DNA of 64,000 nt, taken from positions 3,752,001 through 3,816,000 of the forward strand of contig NZ_CP116413.1 in assembly GCF_030064675.1 (NCBI RefSeq). The letters are read 5' to 3'. Origin of the DNA: Crossiella sp. CA-258035. GTDB lineage: Bacteria > Actinomycetota > Actinomycetes > Mycobacteriales > Pseudonocardiaceae. Below are positions 62,134 to 64,000 of the stretch, one piece after another. The notes beneath the pieces are model-generated. The model had not been told where the DNA came from. It searched no databases and saw only the letters and a program-made list of their open reading frames with translations. A program made the position numbers and the translations under genes. Within the stretch, counting starts at the first letter, position 1. Each line of letters starts with the position of its first letter.

Positions 62134-64000
62134 TCAGGCCTGCGGGCTGAAGCGGAAGGCGGAGAGCCGGAAATCGCCGTGCAGCAACACTTGCAGGTCG
62201 TGCACACCCTCCAGTACCGCCGGGAGGTCGGCCGCGGTGTTCGTCCAGGCGTAGCGGCCGCCGGTGACCGGCACCGTGATCCAGGCCAGCAGCCGGTCGG
62301 CGGCCCGGAACTCCAGCCGGGCCTCGCCCGGGTCGTCCTCCGTCCGCGAGACCTCGGCCTCCACCCGGCAGGCGCCGGAGAGGTCGACGGAGCGGAACCA
62401 CAGCGTCGCGGGCTCCGCCGGGTCCGCCGGGGTGACCGCGTCGCCGGTGGTGCGGGTGGCGTCGATGAGGGCGATGCCCGCGTAGTCGTCGAAGTCGACG
62501 GCCGCGATGCGCCGGTCCACGCCCGCCCGGCAGGCCGGGGCCGTGCCGGTCACGGTGAGCGGCGCGACGAGCACCACGTGCTCGGCGGAGCGGCCGATCA
62601 GCACCCGGTACCCGCCGGGGTCGACGGCGAAGGCGCCAGTGGTGACGTCCCAGTGCGCCAGCGCCTCGGCGGGCAGCCAGAAGGTCAGCTCCTCGCTCTC
62701 GCCGGGCACCAGCCAGACCTTGGCGAAGTCGGCCAGCCGCAGCCGGGGCGCCTGGTACCGGGCATCCAGCGCCTGCACGTAGAGCTGGACCACCTCGCAG
62801 CCCGTCCGGGCGCCGGTGTTGGTCAGCGTCACCGAGACCTCGACCGAACCGTCCTGGGCCACGGTGTCCGAGGACAGCTTCAGGTCCTGGTAGGTGAACT
62901 CGGTGTAGGACAGGCCGTGGCCGAAGGGGTACAGCGGCGCGGCCCGGTGGTACTGGTAGGTCCAGCCAGCCTTGATGATGTCGTAGTCCAGCGGGTGCGG
63001 CAGCTCGTCCCCGCCGCGGTACCAGGTCTGCGGCAGCCGTCCGCTGGGCTCGGCCGTGCCGAGCAGCACGGCGGCCAGCGCGTGGCCTGACTCCTGCCCG
63101 CCGTGGGAGGTCCACACCACGGCGGGCAGGTGCTCATCGGCCCAGTCCAGGGCGTAGGGGTAGCTGCTCATCACGACCAGCGCGGTCTCCGGCCGGACCA
63201 CCGAAACCTTGCGCAGCAACGACTCCTGGGCCTCGGGCAGCGCGATGCCCTTGCGGTCCTCGGTTTCCCGGCCGTGGATGAGGGGGTGGTTGCCGAGCAC
63301 GACCACCGCGGCGTCGGCCGTCCCGGCGGCGGCCAGTGCCTCGGCCGCGCCGTCGCGCAGCAGCTCGCGCTGCCAGCGCTCGGCCTCCGCCGGGTTCTCG
63401 GCGGTGACGCTCACCCGGCCGTCGACCGGATCGACCACGGCGTAGCGGCCGGTGAGGACGTTGCGCAGCAGCACGGTGTCCGCGCCCGCGGGTTCCAGCC
63501 GGAAGGTCTCGCGTACCTCCCAGGTCTTGATCACGTCCTGGTCGGCGGCGAGCGTGTCGCCGTCCTTGAGGCTCAGGTAGCGCCCGGTGTCCGCGGAGCG
63601 CAGGGTCAGCACCCCGTCGCCCCAGTCCAGCACGTCGAAGGCGGTCTTGCCCAGCACCTCGCCGGTCGTGTTGGCGCGCAACGCGATCCGGTCCGCGCCG
63701 TCGGCCACGACCACCTCGCCGCCGTGCCCGGCCAGCGCCGCCCGCAGGCCGTCGGCGACCGTGACCGCGTAGGGCAGGGTGCCGCTGTACCAGTCCTCGC
63801 ACAGCACGTCGGCCAGCGGGCCGACCACCGCGATCCGCCGCGCCTTGGTCGCGTCCAGCGGCAGCACACCGTTGTTGCGCAACAACACCGTCGACTCGGT
63901 GGCGGCCCGCAGCGCGAGCGCCTGGTGCGCGGGGCAGTTGATGACCTCGGGGCCGATGGCGGCGTAGGGGTCCAGCTCGGGGTCGAACTCGCCGAGCCGG
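62134..64000 (-). CDS. GH3 glycosidase, N-terminus cut by window edge
   Basis: The reading frame is open across the right edge, so the start and the nucleophile-bearing barrel are outside. The visible 621 residues have the same architecture as the secreted GH3 at 1750: second GH3 domain, a repeat-rich inserted block (RIALRANTTGEVLG; RYLSLKDGDTL; RYAVVDPVDG), the GRETEDR segment with the likely acid/base Glu, PFGHGLSYTEF, a fibronectin-III-like domain (VTLTNTGARTGCEVVQLY) and a CBM6-like tail (AVDFDDYAGIALIDATRTTGD). Whether it has a signal peptide cannot be seen; operon partners CE7 and GH42 are cytoplasmic. Probably a beta-xylosidase or beta-glucosidase. Confidence 0.88.
   Translation of the reverse strand, partial: RLGEFDPELDPYAAIGPEVINCPAHQALALRAATESTVLLRNNGVLPLDATKARRIAVVGPLADVLCEDWYSGTLPYAVTVADGLRAALAGHGGEVVVADGADRIALRANTTGEVLGKTAFDVLDWGDGVLTLRSADTGRYLSLKDGDTLAADQDVIKTWEVRETFRLEPAGADTVLLRNVLTGRYAVVDPVDGRVSVTAENPAEAERWQRELLRDGAAEALAAAGTADAAVVVLGNHPLIHGRETEDRKGIALPEAQESLLRKVSVVRPETALVVMSSYPYALDWADEHLPAVVWTSHGGQESGHALAAVLLGTAEPSGRLPQTWYRGGDELPHPLDYDIIKAGWTYQYHRAAPLYPFGHGLSYTEFTYQDLKLSSDTVAQDGSVEVSVTLTNTGARTGCEVVQLYVQALDARYQAPRLRLADFAKVWLVPGESEELTFWLPAEALAHWDVTTGAFAVDPGGYRVLIGRSAEHVVLVAPLTVTGTAPACRAGVDRRIAAVDFDDYAGIALIDATRTTGDAVTPADPAEPATLWFRSVDLSGACRVEAEVSRTEDDPGEARLEFRAADRLLAWITVPVTGGRYAWTNTAADLPAVLEGVHDLQVLLHGDFRLSAFRFSPQA

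Overview
The window is high-GC actinomycete DNA: nearly every third codon position is G or C, GTG starts are common, and many exported proteins carry Sec or twin-arginine signals. LacI, LuxR (LAL), GntR, HxlR and PucR-type regulators are all present. An iterated, comparatively AT-rich palindrome of the form TCCACTGTGGAC is scattered through it. From general knowledge this points to Pseudonocardiales (Crossiella, Kutzneria or Actinosynnema-like). That placement is inference, since there is no rRNA in the window.

The dominant theme is plant cell-wall hemicellulose and pectin utilisation. (A) 1-6.05 kb: the 3' end of a GH31 alpha-xylosidase, a LacI repressor, a secreted GH3 and a secreted phosphoesterase with a jacalin-like tail. 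(B) 6.06-8.6 kb, minus strand: a small exported basic protein, then a beta-carbonic anhydrase translationally coupled to a SulP bicarbonate/anion transporter. (C) 8.8-18.6 kb, plus strand: a type II arabinogalactan/rhamnogalacturonan-I locus with two GH30 endo-beta-1,6-galactanase-like enzymes, a GH16, a BNR_4 propeller enzyme (possible rhamnosyl-glucuronate lyase/hydrolase), a PL11 rhamnogalacturonan lyase, an alpha/beta hydrolase and a GH43. (D) 18.6-20.5 kb: HxlR regulator, SnoaL-like protein and LysR regulator. (E) 20.6-25.5 kb: a tight acyl-CoA operon (CoA-transferase III, crotonase, acetoacetate-decarboxylase-like, 3-hydroxyacyl-CoA dehydrogenase, acyl-CoA dehydrogenase) with no thiolase.

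(F) 25.5-31.3 kb: a decayed carbohydrate-binding module, a PucR-type regulator, a broken CE12 rhamnogalacturonan acetylesterase and an exported GH115 alpha-glucuronidase behind a LacI-type operator. (G) 31.7-40.4 kb: two large LuxR/LAL regulators flanking an unrecognised 962-residue protein with a PcfJ-like block and a small membrane protein. (H) 40.5-43.0 kb, minus: GH62 arabinofuranosidase and GH30 xylanase. (I) 43.5-47.6 kb: cytoplasmic GH95 with a LacI operator, a LacI repressor closely related to the one in A, and a GntR/FadR-type regulator. (J) 48.1-59.0 kb, plus: a long xylan/galactan operon holding a CE3-GH27-CBM13 fusion, two GH43s, GH10 xylanase, a second GH62, a secreted GH95 and a CE1 feruloyl esterase. 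(K) 59.0-64.0 kb, minus: GH42 beta-galactosidase, CE7 acetylxylan esterase and a partial GH3 related to the one in A.

The enzymes fit one division of labour. Secreted endo-enzymes and debranching enzymes (GH10, GH30, GH16, GH62, GH43, GH115, CE1, PL11) make oligosaccharides outside. Enzymes without signal peptides (GH31, GH42, CE7, GH95 at 43.5 kb, and probably the partial GH3) finish them inside. No sugar transporter is present in the window. Related palindromes with an AAGCGCTT core and inverted GTCGAAT half-sites in front of several of these units suggest shared control. The least explained material is the PcfJ-like protein between the two LAL regulators and the thiolase-less acyl-CoA operon.
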